Shown: positions 8,860-18,308 of the stretch, one piece after another
Numbering within the stretch: the stretch's first letter is position 1
Layout of the letters: each line of letters starts with the position of its first letter
Origin: Chitinophagales bacterium
Lineage (GTDB): Bacteria > Bacteroidota > Bacteroidia > Chitinophagales > JADIYW01
Length of the DNA stretch: 33,935 nucleotides
NCBI GenBank assembly: GCA_020848255.1
Contig: JADLAJ010000112.1
Coordinates: 1-33,935, forward strand
Direction of reading: 5' to 3'
The notes under the pieces: generated by a model
What the model saw: the letters and a program-made list of their open reading frames with translations, nothing else
What the model was told of the DNA's origin: nothing
Databases searched by the model: none
Translations under genes and position numbers: made by a program

Positions 8860-9762
8860 TTAATAAATTATTAAGCATTTTATGATTCCATACACCCTGA
8901 TGTCGAAGATGGAAAGCGGATGTTCCTTAATTCCTTTGAAAAAATAGGTCAGTGCCGTTCTCTTATGTTTGGACATGGCCAGATGTAAGGCCAGATATAA
9001 ATAGCATTTGGAAACAAATGTATCCAATTTGCCTTTGTATATTTTTTTAACCAGGGAATCGTTGGTACACGTCTCAATCAGCAGTAGGATTCGAGCAATC
9101 AAGGGCTTTTCTTTTACCACAAATACGCTTCTGGCATCGTGATTAAGGATGCTGGAGGTAATCACATTGCTGTAATGAATTGTATATCTGGCAGCCAAAC
9201 GCAACCATAAATCATAATCTTCCGATGCAGATAGTGTTCTGTTGGTATTAAACGGATGCTGCAACGCTACATCGCGTCTCAAGAGAACACCATTACAACT
9301 AAGGTAGTTTCCGTTGATGAGTTTTTTATTAAAATCGGTGTTGCGATAGATATGCTGTTCTTTGATTATTTTCTTATTTATATCCATCACATTGTAGGCC
9401 AGATAAATCATTTCAGGGTTCTGGTGTTTATGAATCAGTTTTACTGCTTCTGATAAATGATTTGGATATAAGTAGTCGTCAGAGTCAAAAAAGGTAACAT
9501 AATCGCCCTTTGCCAGCTGCGTTCCGGTGTTTCTGGCAACCGCCCGCTCTTCGTTTTTTTTCTTATGGTAGATGATTTTCGGGTGATTCAGTGATAGTAC
9601 CACTTCCTCTGTGTTATCCGTACTTCCATCATCCACTACTATAATCTCAAAATTCTGATAATCCTGAGCGATAGCCGTTTTGATGGAATCAATAATTAAA
9701 TTAGCCCTGTTGTAGGTGGGCATAATAATCGAAAAGAAAGGTAAAGCCTTGTTGTTATCCAT
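8860..9762 (-). CDS. GT2-family glycosyltransferase
   Basis: FSIIMPTYNRANLI, IIVVDDGSTDNTEE, DYVTFFDSDDYLYPNH. Confidence 0.92.
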   Translation of the reverse strand: MDNNKALPFFSIIMPTYNRANLIIDSIKTAIAQDYQNFEIIVVDDGSTDNTEEVVLSLNHPKIIYHKKKNEERAVARNTGTQLAKGDYVTFFDSDDYLYPNHLSEAVKLIHKHQNPEMIYLAYNVMDINKKIIKEQHIYRNTDFNKKLINGNYLSCNGVLLRRDVALQHPFNTNRTLSASEDYDLWLRLAARYTIHYSNVITSSILNHDARSVFVVKEKPLIARILLLIETCTNDSLVKKIYKGKLDTFVSKCYLYLALHLAMSKHKRTALTYFFKGIKEHPLSIFDIRVYGIIKCLIIY

Positions 9763-9787
9763 ATCGTTCTTCTAACGTACCAATCAT

Positions 9788-9795
9788 CAAATTTA
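9788..9795 (-). promoter_or_regulatory. Candidate Bacteroidota -7 promoter element (TAAATTTG)
   Basis: Reverse complement reads TAAATTTG, matching TAnnTTTG, 25 bp upstream of the ATG at 9762. No good -33 box was seen. Confidence 0.3.
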
Positions 9796-9819
9796 AGGAA
9801 AAAAAGTTATCTTAAATAG

Positions 9820-10812
9820 TTAGTCCTGAATAATTGGTTGAAGTTCCACATTATCCGGATTTTCCCAGAAATTAGCATCGCCATCTCTGGTCAGTAAAAT
9901 CAACGGTACTTTGTAGCTGAAAATCCCTCTCTTGAATGGGTTCTTCAAGAACAAAGACTTTTTATATTGATTCAACAACACGCTGTCTGTAGGTTCCCAG
10001 GTGTAAATGTATTTAAAGCTGATTGTTGAAGTTATAGCCATAATGGTCTCCCTGAGGTACCGACGGTGGTCGTTGTCCAGAAAATCAGCATAGACAATTT
10101 TCAGATTGTTGTTGTCCTCTTTTTGCAAAATTACCAGTCCGATGATGGCGTTATTCTTTTTTACTTTATAGGAGATGAATTTAAGGAAAGGATGCATGCT
10201 TATTTTCCAGTTCAGCACTTCTTTGTTATATACTTTGTAAGCTGATTTGTAATATTTCTTGGCGGAGAAAAAAAGATCTGTTTCATCATCAAATACGCTG
10301 ATTTGCTCCAGCTCTACCGTAGGTTTTGAGAACAGGCCCCGCATCTTAATCAACATACGGTGCTGAAAGATGTAACTGAAGTTGTGCGGGTTTTTCCAAT
10401 GCAGTTTATTTACAAATCCATGATAAGAATTAGATCCTGGAATGCCTATCAGCTTTAATGAACCGATTTCCTTAAAAGTATAATCATAGGTAAGGTTAGC
10501 TAATTTTATAAACAGACCTCGATTTCTGTAATTCGGGTGTGTCATTGTATCCATTGACTGGTAAATAACTTTCCGTTCACCGTTTATCATGTATTCTTCC
10601 GGTATGATGCCATAAAAAGCTCCAACTTCATTAGTGTCTTTATTGACGGTTTCAAAAGCAATTAAATTTCCGGCTGGATTTTGCAAATATTTCCATTTGA
10701 AATAAGATTCGGAAACAGTTATACCAAAACATAAATTAAAGATTTCTGCAAAGCGGGACAAGTTTGTTGTCTCCACCAGGCGGTTTTCGATATTAATTGT
10801 ATCTGCACTCAT
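9820..10812 (-). CDS. GNAT-family N-acyltransferase-like protein
   Basis: LVETTNLSRFAEIFNLCFG, YQSMDTMTHPNYRNRGLFIKLA (acyl-CoA-binding-like RxxG). Overlaps the upstream deacetylase by 4 bp (ATGA). Confidence 0.75.
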   Translation of the reverse strand: MSADTINIENRLVETTNLSRFAEIFNLCFGITVSESYFKWKYLQNPAGNLIAFETVNKDTNEVGAFYGIIPEEYMINGERKVIYQSMDTMTHPNYRNRGLFIKLANLTYDYTFKEIGSLKLIGIPGSNSYHGFVNKLHWKNPHNFSYIFQHRMLIKMRGLFSKPTVELEQISVFDDETDLFFSAKKYYKSAYKVYNKEVLNWKISMHPFLKFISYKVKKNNAIIGLVILQKEDNNNLKIVYADFLDNDHRRYLRETIMAITSTISFKYIYTWEPTDSVLLNQYKKSLFLKNPFKRGIFSYKVPLILLTRDGDANFWENPDNVELQPIIQD

Positions 10813-11759
10813 AAACTTATTGATTTTAGTAATGTTCTGTTGATATAAAATTTTATTTCACCGACCGACTGATTCGTAATGCCAATTCTTGGAAAAACCT
10901 GAGAAGCGAAGTTTTTGTCTGTTTTTATATACGAAGGGTTGGTAGAATAGATATATGCGTAATTATTTTTTGCCAAAACTGATAAAGTATCTTCATTGAA
11001 ATGTTGTTTTTTCCCAAACGGAATGGCAAAATGTTCCATTGTAATACCGAACACATCTTTTACATATTGATGGTTATCTGCTATTTCTTTTTCTTGCAGC
11101 GTTTTTGAGCATTTGGCAAGATTATAATGATTGGAGGTATGATTGCCAATTGTAATTAGAGAAGATTGTTTTAATACGGCTTTCAAATCGTCTTTAGTGG
11201 CATAAATTTTATCCTTGGTTTTGTTTTCATTGTATTCTAACTTATCGTAATTCAAATTATCAACGGGCAATATTTTATTATTTATGAAGGCTGAATAGTT
11301 TGCGGCTGTTTTATCAATAAAAAGATTATTATAAAATGCGTTTAAATAATCAACGTCATTTTTGTGGATTGCTACATTGCTGCACCAAAGCTGATTTTTC
11401 TCTATTGCAGATTGGTTCAGAAATAGTGTATATGGAATATTCTTTTTGCTGAGAACCGGGTGGGCTTCGCTGAGTACAGAGTAAAATCCGTCATCAAAAG
11501 TTAAAACCGCGTATGCTTTTTTGTTGTCCAGCAAATGCTTTGTTTTTAATTGTTCTGTAGAAATAATTTCAAAGTTTTTTATGATAAAATTCAGTTGTTT
11601 TAAAAAGACATTTTTTTCTGTTGAATAATATTCGGAATGATGATCCTCTGAAATATCGGATATGTCATGAAAACAAAAGATGAAAATTTTAGATTTAAGG
11701 AATGGTTTTAGTAAACTGACACTAAGCAACCGAATAATTATCTTTTTTATAAAACGCAT
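10809..11759 (-). CDS. Polysaccharide deacetylase (NodB/CE4) family protein
   Basis: AYAVLTFDDGFYSVLSEAHPVLSKKNIPYTLF (TFDDG) and ITIGNHTSNHYNL (H-T-x-N-H). Confidence 0.88.
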   Translation of the reverse strand: MRFIKKIIIRLLSVSLLKPFLKSKIFIFCFHDISDISEDHHSEYYSTEKNVFLKQLNFIIKNFEIISTEQLKTKHLLDNKKAYAVLTFDDGFYSVLSEAHPVLSKKNIPYTLFLNQSAIEKNQLWCSNVAIHKNDVDYLNAFYNNLFIDKTAANYSAFINNKILPVDNLNYDKLEYNENKTKDKIYATKDDLKAVLKQSSLITIGNHTSNHYNLAKCSKTLQEKEIADNHQYVKDVFGITMEHFAIPFGKKQHFNEDTLSVLAKNNYAYIYSTNPSYIKTDKNFASQVFPRIGITNQSVGEIKFYINRTLLKSISL

Positions 11760-11768
11760 CTAACAGAT

Positions 11769-12893
11769 TTATTGATCATATAATTTTTCAAGAGCAACAA
11801 TCATATTTGTTAACTGAAATCTATTTTTTACGTCATTGTAACCATTCTCAATAATTGTATTTCTCAGAGCAGCATCTGATATTAGTAATTCTATAGCATC
11901 TGCAATAGGTTTTGTTTCTTGGTGTGGTACAACGATTGCATTTCTGTTATTTATTATAAATTCATTTGCAATTCCAGAAAGTGAAAATACGGAAGGGGTT
12001 TTTGCTATCAGCGCTTCTACATAGGTTTGGCCGAAAGCTTCACATTGAGAGTCAATAGGCGTATGTACATATACATCAACAGATTTGTAAAAAGCACCCA
12101 TGTCTCTTTCGTAGGTGATTTCTATATAATTCTGAAGAGGAATAGCTTTTAATAACTCCCGGACTTCATTCTTATATGGTCCCAGAGCATTTGCTAATAT
12201 TAATTTTGCATCAGGATATTTCACCAGCACATCGGCAAACGCCGGAATAATGTATTGGAGTCCCTTTAGTTTCAGGTATCTGGAAACTACTCCAATTACA
12301 ATTACATTATTTTTTATCTGATATTTTTCTTTAAATCTCGAAACCCTTTCCTCCGTGATGTCTTCATATTCCTCAAATAAAAAACCATGATTTATGGTGT
12401 GAATTTTTTTTGGATTTACATGCTCTAAATTGATTAAAACATCATCTACATTTTTACAAATGGAAACAATATCGGTAGCCATAAAATTAATGACTTTATC
12501 AAAAAATACCGCTTTGGGAGAATCTACGTGATTTGCAATTGAATGATGTCGTGTAAATATTCTTTTTCTTACGCCAGCCAATACACCGGAAATGAGTCCA
12601 ACAACATTAGAAAGAAACAATTGACAATGAATAATATCCGTTTTATTTTTAATCAGAAACGGAATACTTTTGATGATAGCCAGCAGTAAACCGGTTTTGC
12701 CATGCACAGGAATTCTTAAATACGGATAATTGCGTTCTTTGACAAACGTTTCAATTTCAGTATTATCATGATTCAAAAAAATGAAACTTAACTGATATTT
12801 TTCATTATTCAAATAAGTGCATATCCATTCCATAGATATCATCTTATTAATATCAGAGATAAAATAGGTGATATTTTTTTTGGATGCTTTCAG
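11769..12893 (-). CDS. GT4-family glycosyltransferase; start uncertain (ATG at 12842 listed; homologous-looking frame extends to about 12893)
   Basis: IIHCQLFLSNVVG, VIGVVSRYLKLKGLQYIIPAF, SQCEAFGQTYVEALIAKTPSV. The upstream in-frame sequence LKASKKNITYFISDINK looks like a normal GT4 N-terminal beta strand but has no ATG/GTG/TTG. Confidence 0.85.
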   Translation of the reverse strand: MKASKKNITYFISDINKMISMEWICTYLNNEKYQLSFIFLNHDNTEIETFVKERNYPYLRIPVHGKTGLLLAIIKSIPFLIKNKTDIIHCQLFLSNVVGLISGVLAGVRKRIFTRHHSIANHVDSPKAVFFDKVINFMATDIVSICKNVDDVLINLEHVNPKKIHTINHGFLFEEYEDITEERVSRFKEKYQIKNNVIVIGVVSRYLKLKGLQYIIPAFADVLVKYPDAKLILANALGPYKNEVRELLKAIPLQNYIEITYERDMGAFYKSVDVYVHTPIDSQCEAFGQTYVEALIAKTPSVFSLSGIANEFIINNRNAIVVPHQETKPIADAIELLISDAALRNTIIENGYNDVKNRFQLTNMIVALEKLYDQ

Positions 12894-12991
12894 TAGGTGT
12901 GATTTTTATTGTAAATATATGGTGCAAAATAGTTATATACAAGAATGGATTGTTCTGAAAATGAATTTTAAAATAGATAATTACAGGAATT

Positions 12992-13915
12992 CTATAGCTT
13001 TACTATGTTTGGAAATAATACGCCATTTGCCGTTATAACAGCATCATAAATTTTGAATCGTATTTTTTCAGGAAGAAAAAGAAGTCGTTCCTTATCTACA
13101 GCATCTATCATCCATCGGTTGCAAAAAATACTTTTATAAATAAATGTTTTAAAAATGTTAGGCAATACAACTTCACGCATACCGCCTTTATGTATTTCCG
13201 GTTTTATTTCAATTAATTTTTGGTGATAGAACTTATATTGACGTTGTCTTTTTATGGTATTGGTACAATTGAGAATTGCATCAGCATCGTTATTAATAAC
13301 GATAGACTTTTTATTTATAAAAATCTTTGTTTTTTCATTCTTGAACCTTACGGCAAGATCATAATCTTCGGCATCATTCAATCGTTCGTCAAAGCATCCG
13401 ATGTTGATAAATTGTGTTTTGTGCAAGCTGAAATTTGCCGCACAGATATACGGGTATTCTAACAATACGATATCTTCACTTATATCTATCTGTTTATTCC
13501 ATTGGTCGTTGAGCCAAACCCTGTATCTTCCATAATCCGTTTCTGTTATGGTGTCATTTGGAATTAAAATTCCGACACAAACAGAGGCGACGTGATCTGT
13601 GTGAAAATTTAAATGCTCTTCAACAAGATTCGGATAGGCAATCATATCATCATCCAAAAATATCAAAATCTCACCGCCAGCTTCGCTGGCGCCTCTGTTT
13701 CTCACAGCGGCACGGCCTTTATTGCTTTGTTCTATGATTTTTAACTGTGGCAGATTGAAAACTGTTTTAGTTAATACTTCCATAGTGTTATCTGTCGAAC
13801 CATCCACGACCACAATTATCTCATCAGGTTTAACTGTCTGTTTTTCCAAACTATGAAGAATGTTGCAGATTTTATTTGATCCGTTATAAGTTGGTATTAT
13901 TATGGAAACAGTCAT
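12992..13915 (-). CDS. GT2-family glycosyltransferase
   Basis: MTVSIIIPTYNGSNKI, IIVVVDGSTDNTME, GEILIFLDDDMIAYPNLVE. Confidence 0.92.
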   Translation of the reverse strand: MTVSIIIPTYNGSNKICNILHSLEKQTVKPDEIIVVVDGSTDNTMEVLTKTVFNLPQLKIIEQSNKGRAAVRNRGASEAGGEILIFLDDDMIAYPNLVEEHLNFHTDHVASVCVGILIPNDTITETDYGRYRVWLNDQWNKQIDISEDIVLLEYPYICAANFSLHKTQFINIGCFDERLNDAEDYDLAVRFKNEKTKIFINKKSIVINNDADAILNCTNTIKRQRQYKFYHQKLIEIKPEIHKGGMREVVLPNIFKTFIYKSIFCNRWMIDAVDKERLLFLPEKIRFKIYDAVITANGVLFPNIVKL

Positions 13916-14027
13916 TAATTTTTGTTTTTACGAACAGGCCGAATTATAAATCATAATAAACGATAATATTTCTAGAAAATTAGCATTGTAAAGTTACTAT
14001 TTAAATGTAATCATTACAATTTTATCG

Positions 14028-14930
14028 CTATGTATTCCTTTTTGTTTCTTTAATTGCTTTAAGATATGTAATCGATGACAATAATCCAATTAGACGAAAG
14101 TTAAGCTTGTCAAAAAAAGGAAGATTAGGTGTTTTATCATATACAAATTTTATAACAGGAAAAAAGGGCAACAGTATGCTTAACAAATGCTGTTTTATGG
14201 CAGACATATCTATCATATCAGCAAAGGACTGTGAAGTATAGCCTCTGTAAATTCTGTCCAGATATTCATCAATTTCTAATCGGTCTTTCTGATTGTGAAA
14301 ACAAGTTATTTTAGTTATGATTTTTGTTGCAATGTTGTTTCTCTGAAGTCTCAAAGCGATATCAATATCTTCGCCCTGAAATAAAATTTTTTCATTGTAG
14401 CCATTTATTTTTTCAAAATTAACGACTGAAATGCAGAACGAACAACTTGCCACCCCTCCGGCTTCATTAATTTGCAGAGCAGGATTTATTTTTGTATGCA
14501 TTCTTCCTTCCAGCGTATGATAGCTGGAGTGTAAGATATAGCGACCTATTTTTTTTACTTTCAAAGTTTCCTGCAGTTTTGCTGGATAAACCCAATTGAG
14601 ATTGAAACAGGATTGCTCCAGCATTTTTTGTTCATACAGATTCTGAATAATTTTAAGTGACTCAGGTGTAATACACATATCATCATCGATAAAATATAGC
14701 ACAGTTCCTTTTGCTGCTTTTGCACCATTGTTTCTGGCCGCAGAAACACCACGTTGATGATTCTCCAGAAGCGTCACGTTTTTGCATGACGGAAATTCTT
14801 TAAGTGCAGCACCGTCATTTACCACAATTATTTCCGCATCAAAGTTTTCAATAGATTTTATAGCATCATCCAGTGATTCTAAAAGTATCTCATTTCTGTT
14901 TTTGGTTGGTATGACAATCGAGATCAGCAC
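14028..14930 (-). CDS. GT2-family glycosyltransferase
   Basis: MLISIVIPTKNRNEIL, AEIIVVNDGA, AAKGTVLYFIDDDMCITPE, FQGEDIDIALRL. Confidence 0.92.
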   Translation of the reverse strand: MLISIVIPTKNRNEILLESLDDAIKSIENFDAEIIVVNDGAALKEFPSCKNVTLLENHQRGVSAARNNGAKAAKGTVLYFIDDDMCITPESLKIIQNLYEQKMLEQSCFNLNWVYPAKLQETLKVKKIGRYILHSSYHTLEGRMHTKINPALQINEAGGVASCSFCISVVNFEKINGYNEKILFQGEDIDIALRLQRNNIATKIITKITCFHNQKDRLEIDEYLDRIYRGYTSQSFADMIDMSAIKQHLLSILLPFFPVIKFVYDKTPNLPFFDKLNFRLIGLLSSITYLKAIKETKRNT

Positions 14931-14945
14931 GGCAGATATAGATAA

Positions 14946-15704
14946 TTACAGGATGAAAAAACGTCCGTAAATACGTTTTTTTAATTTTGACAGGAAGTTT
15001 TTTTGAAAAACCTTCTCAAATTCCTGCAAATATTGTGGAAATTCAGTTTCAATAAATCGTTTTCGTTCCCGGTATATCTTTTCCTGATTAGCATGCTGTG
15101 AACTGATTCCTGTAGTATCAAAAATGGATATTATCTCATCGATATGTTTATAGACAAGATTTTTATCTGAAAATAACCTTGAAACAAAGACGACATCGGC
15201 AATGATTCGGTAGGATTCGTCAAAATTATTTACTTTGGAGAAGAGTTCTCTTTTTACAAAGAGTGCAGGTTGTGGCGGAATGTCGTGCTGATATCTTTTG
15301 TAGTATTCTACAACAGGAGTTGCAGTATTCTTAATAATCTTTGCGTTTTTGATGTAGGAGGTGTTTCCGAAAACTACATCATTATTATCCAGGTTGTTTG
15401 CCACCGTTTGAATGATGTTATTGCTGTATGCAATATCTCCGCTGTTTAAAAAAAAAACGTAATCACCACTTGCCATTTTCAGTCCTTTATTCATGGCATT
15501 GTAAAGTCCGTTGTCAGTTTCGCTAATATAATCGGTAATTGAATCAGCATATTTTTTTATGACATCTCTGCTGCCATCCGTTGATGCTCCATCAACAATA
15601 ATGTATTCAATATTCGAATAAGTTTGAGAGATTACAGATTGTATGGTCTTTTCTAATCCGACGGCATTATTTTTATTAATGGTTATGATTGAAATTTTTT
15701 TCAT
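14946..15704 (-). CDS. GT2-family glycosyltransferase
   Basis: KKISIITINKNNAVGLEKTIQSV, IEYIIVDGASTDGSRDVI, SETDNGLYNAMNKGLKMASGDYVFFLNSGD. Confidence 0.93.
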   Translation of the reverse strand: MKKISIITINKNNAVGLEKTIQSVISQTYSNIEYIIVDGASTDGSRDVIKKYADSITDYISETDNGLYNAMNKGLKMASGDYVFFLNSGDIAYSNNIIQTVANNLDNNDVVFGNTSYIKNAKIIKNTATPVVEYYKRYQHDIPPQPALFVKRELFSKVNNFDESYRIIADVVFVSRLFSDKNLVYKHIDEIISIFDTTGISSQHANQEKIYRERKRFIETEFPQYLQEFEKVFQKNFLSKLKKRIYGRFFIL

Positions 15705-15720
15705 ACAAAAACATTCTCTT

Positions 15721-16647
15721 TTATGCTAATCTGTTTCTGACTTTTTGCAGGTTTTTTATAGCAATCAGATTGTCATAAATGTATCTTTTATTTCTTTTTT
15801 CCGGAATTAAACTCCCGTTTACATATTTATACCACTGGTAGCCGAAACTATGCATGATGTCATAGATTTCTAATACATTGTAACCTGCGGCTTCTGTATT
15901 ACTCTCGGTAAACTCTACCATCAAAACAGGTTCAAATTTTGTCAGGAATTCTTTAGCGCCATTTAATACAAATTTTTCCCATCCTTCCACATCTATCTTT
16001 ACCAGAGCAATCTTTTCTTTATCAATTTCCATTAATTCATCATCCAGTGTGTGCACCGGAACCGTAGTGCTTTTATTAAACATTTTCTTGTTAATGTTAG
16101 GAGCGAAAGTATCCCATGCATCGTGTCCGGATTCTGAAATATTCAACGTTAATTCTCCTTTTTTATCGGAGATTCCGATGTTTCTTATTTCAACATTTTT
16201 AAACTTATTTAATTCTATATTTTCTTTAAGCCTTGAAAATGTAGCAGGAGAGGGTTCAAATGTAATTATCTTCCCGTTTTCTCCGATAATGCCGGATGCA
16301 TAAATGGAGAACAACCCTATATTGGCACCAATATCAATAAAGTAATCGTCTTTCTTTAGTATTTTTTTTAAAAATGCGATTTCATTTAATTCAAAGTTTC
16401 CTTCAAAGATTAGTTTGGACAAAAGGCTGTTTTTATACAGGTTTATAGAGATGTTGTCCTGAAGCTGCATTATAAAAGAAGTATTTCCATCTTTAAATTT
16501 AGATTGCCACAAGACGTCTCTCTTTTCATTTTCAATCCGAATGTTATTATCTATATAGTTTTTCCGGATATCAAGAAAATAGGCAAATATTTTAAAGTTA
16601 TACAGGAATGATTTTATTTTCTGAAGGTTTGTTTTTTCTGATGTCAT
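15721..16647 (-). CDS. FkbM-family SAM-dependent methyltransferase
   Basis: DDYFIDIGANIGLFSIYAS, IITFEPSPATFSRLKENIELN, VALVKIDVEGWEKFVLNGA-type motif (LVKIDVEGWEKFVLNGA). Confidence 0.9.
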   Translation of the reverse strand: MTSEKTNLQKIKSFLYNFKIFAYFLDIRKNYIDNNIRIENEKRDVLWQSKFKDGNTSFIMQLQDNISINLYKNSLLSKLIFEGNFELNEIAFLKKILKKDDYFIDIGANIGLFSIYASGIIGENGKIITFEPSPATFSRLKENIELNKFKNVEIRNIGISDKKGELTLNISESGHDAWDTFAPNINKKMFNKSTTVPVHTLDDELMEIDKEKIALVKIDVEGWEKFVLNGAKEFLTKFEPVLMVEFTESNTEAAGYNVLEIYDIMHSFGYQWYKYVNGSLIPEKRNKRYIYDNLIAIKNLQKVRNRLA

Positions 16648-16766
16648 TATTAGTTTTTTACGAATCGAAATATAATGGTATAATTGGTGTTTTCAGTATC
16701 ATCCTGCTGCCGTTTATTCTATGCCAGCCACTTCTGATGATGAATTAAGCCACAAAGTTGAATAAA

Positions 16767-17576
16767 TTATCTTGTTTTTAGTAGATTTTGCAACAATTTT
16801 ATACATTTAATCTTAAGTGGAGAAAAGTTTCTCTCTAAAAATAGTTCACCGTTTTTTCGCATCATTTCGCTTTTCTGGCCGGAACTTCCTCCCATGTGGT
16901 GTATGGCTTTTGTATCAGCAAGATACAAAATTTTATAACCAAGTTTTTTAATATCAATACACCATTGCATGTCTTCATAGTACATAAAGTAAGAGTCATC
17001 CAGCTTTTGCCCCGGCAATTTTAATAAAATTTCTTTTTTAAAGAGAAAGAAAGCACCCCAAACCCAGTCCACTTCTGTGTTGGTCTTATAATTAAAGAAG
17101 GAGCCTAATAACAGCCTGCCTGCCTTTTCCTTTGAAACCAGTTTTTGAAGGCGAAACAGTTCAAAGAGCTGATATTTAACAGAAGGAAAGCGTTGGCCAA
17201 CACTTTGTATGGTTCCGTCAGGGTAGGTAAGCATAGGAGACACGACCCCAGCATCCTTATGTCTTTTCAAAAAATCAACGCTGATTTGTATGGAATTTTC
17301 TGTTAGCTCTATGTCGCTGTTCAATAATAAAATAAATTCACCGGATGCCTGCTCTATACCAATATTGTTTCCTTTTGCAAATCCGACATTGTTGTCATTC
17401 TTTATAAGTTGTATATCCGGGAATAATGACTTAAAAATCTGAGCATCGCATTCAACGGAGGCATTATCCACTAAAATGATTTCAAATTCTATGTTTTTTG
17501 TGAACTGATAAACAGATTCTATGCACTTTTTAGTAAGTGTAAACGTGTTATAGTTTATAATTATTACAGAAATCAA
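16767..17576 (-). CDS. GT2-family glycosyltransferase (rhamnosyltransferase-like)
   Basis: MISVIIINYNTFTLTKKCIESV, FEIILVDNAS, NNVGFAKGNNIGIEQASGEFILLLNSDIEL, VDWVWGAFFLFKKEI, FMYYEDMQWC. Confidence 0.93.
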   Translation of the reverse strand: MISVIIINYNTFTLTKKCIESVYQFTKNIEFEIILVDNASVECDAQIFKSLFPDIQLIKNDNNVGFAKGNNIGIEQASGEFILLLNSDIELTENSIQISVDFLKRHKDAGVVSPMLTYPDGTIQSVGQRFPSVKYQLFELFRLQKLVSKEKAGRLLLGSFFNYKTNTEVDWVWGAFFLFKKEILLKLPGQKLDDSYFMYYEDMQWCIDIKKLGYKILYLADTKAIHHMGGSSGQKSEMMRKNGELFLERNFSPLKIKCIKLLQNLLKTR

Positions 17577-17581
17577 TCGAG

Positions 17582-18289
17582 TTAAGATTTATACAACAAG
17601 CCGATACCAGCCCAGCCTTGGTTAACGTTTTCGATATATTCTTCGTATCTGTAGTTGTTTTTAATTTCATTCCAGCATTTATCTACTTCTACATTCCATG
17701 ACACCGGATGTTTGGCGATATCGTGCAGGGCAATAAATCCGTCTTCTGCCACCAAAGGTGTGTATAATTCTACGTCTTTTTTTACGCCATCATAGGTGTG
17801 GTCACCGTCAATAAATAAGAAATCTATTTTTCTTCCATTCAGTATTTGTTTAACGCTGTTTAATGATTCCTGGTGGTGTGAATTGCCTCTGATGAGTTCT
17901 AATGTTTGGTTTTTCTTTTTAAATGTACTGTAAAAGGCCGTCTTATATTCAGGATATCCGCCGCCAAAATTACCTCCTGGTAAATCCAGTGATATTATAG
18001 TTGCATTATCCGGAACAAGCTTAGAGATTAAAAATAAGCTACCCCCTGTTTCAGTACCTATTTCCAAAATCACTTTCGGTTGTTTTTTTTCAATAATTTT
18101 GCAGAGCGATTCGATTTCGTAACGGATTTGTTTTATCCAGAAAAAACGTTTCCATTTATCCCCGTAGATAAGCTCAATAAGTTCAATAGCATTTAAACCT
18201 TCAGCATCTTTATTCAGTTCAGGAGCAATCTTGCGAAACTCTCTTTCTGCATTCCAGTCATTGATGTATTTTTTTATTTTGTAAAACAT
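17582..18289 (-). CDS. Class I SAM methyltransferase-like (CmcI/cephalosporin hydroxylase-like)
   Basis: VILEIGTETGGSLFLISKLV, IISLDLPGG, KIDFLFIDGDHTYDGVKKDVELYTPLV. Confidence 0.82.
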   Translation of the reverse strand: MFYKIKKYINDWNAEREFRKIAPELNKDAEGLNAIELIELIYGDKWKRFFWIKQIRYEIESLCKIIEKKQPKVILEIGTETGGSLFLISKLVPDNATIISLDLPGGNFGGGYPEYKTAFYSTFKKKNQTLELIRGNSHHQESLNSVKQILNGRKIDFLFIDGDHTYDGVKKDVELYTPLVAEDGFIALHDIAKHPVSWNVEVDKCWNEIKNNYRYEEYIENVNQGWAGIGLLYKS

Positions 18290-18308
18290 GCGGGTATGTT
18301 TGTTTGTC

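Noticed and set aside
14006-14018. TGTAAT-C-ATTACA palindrome in the intergenic gap before the 12992..13915 gene
   Set aside because: A 6-bp arm palindrome in AT-rich DNA is expected by chance at this scale; no second copy or promoter context seen.
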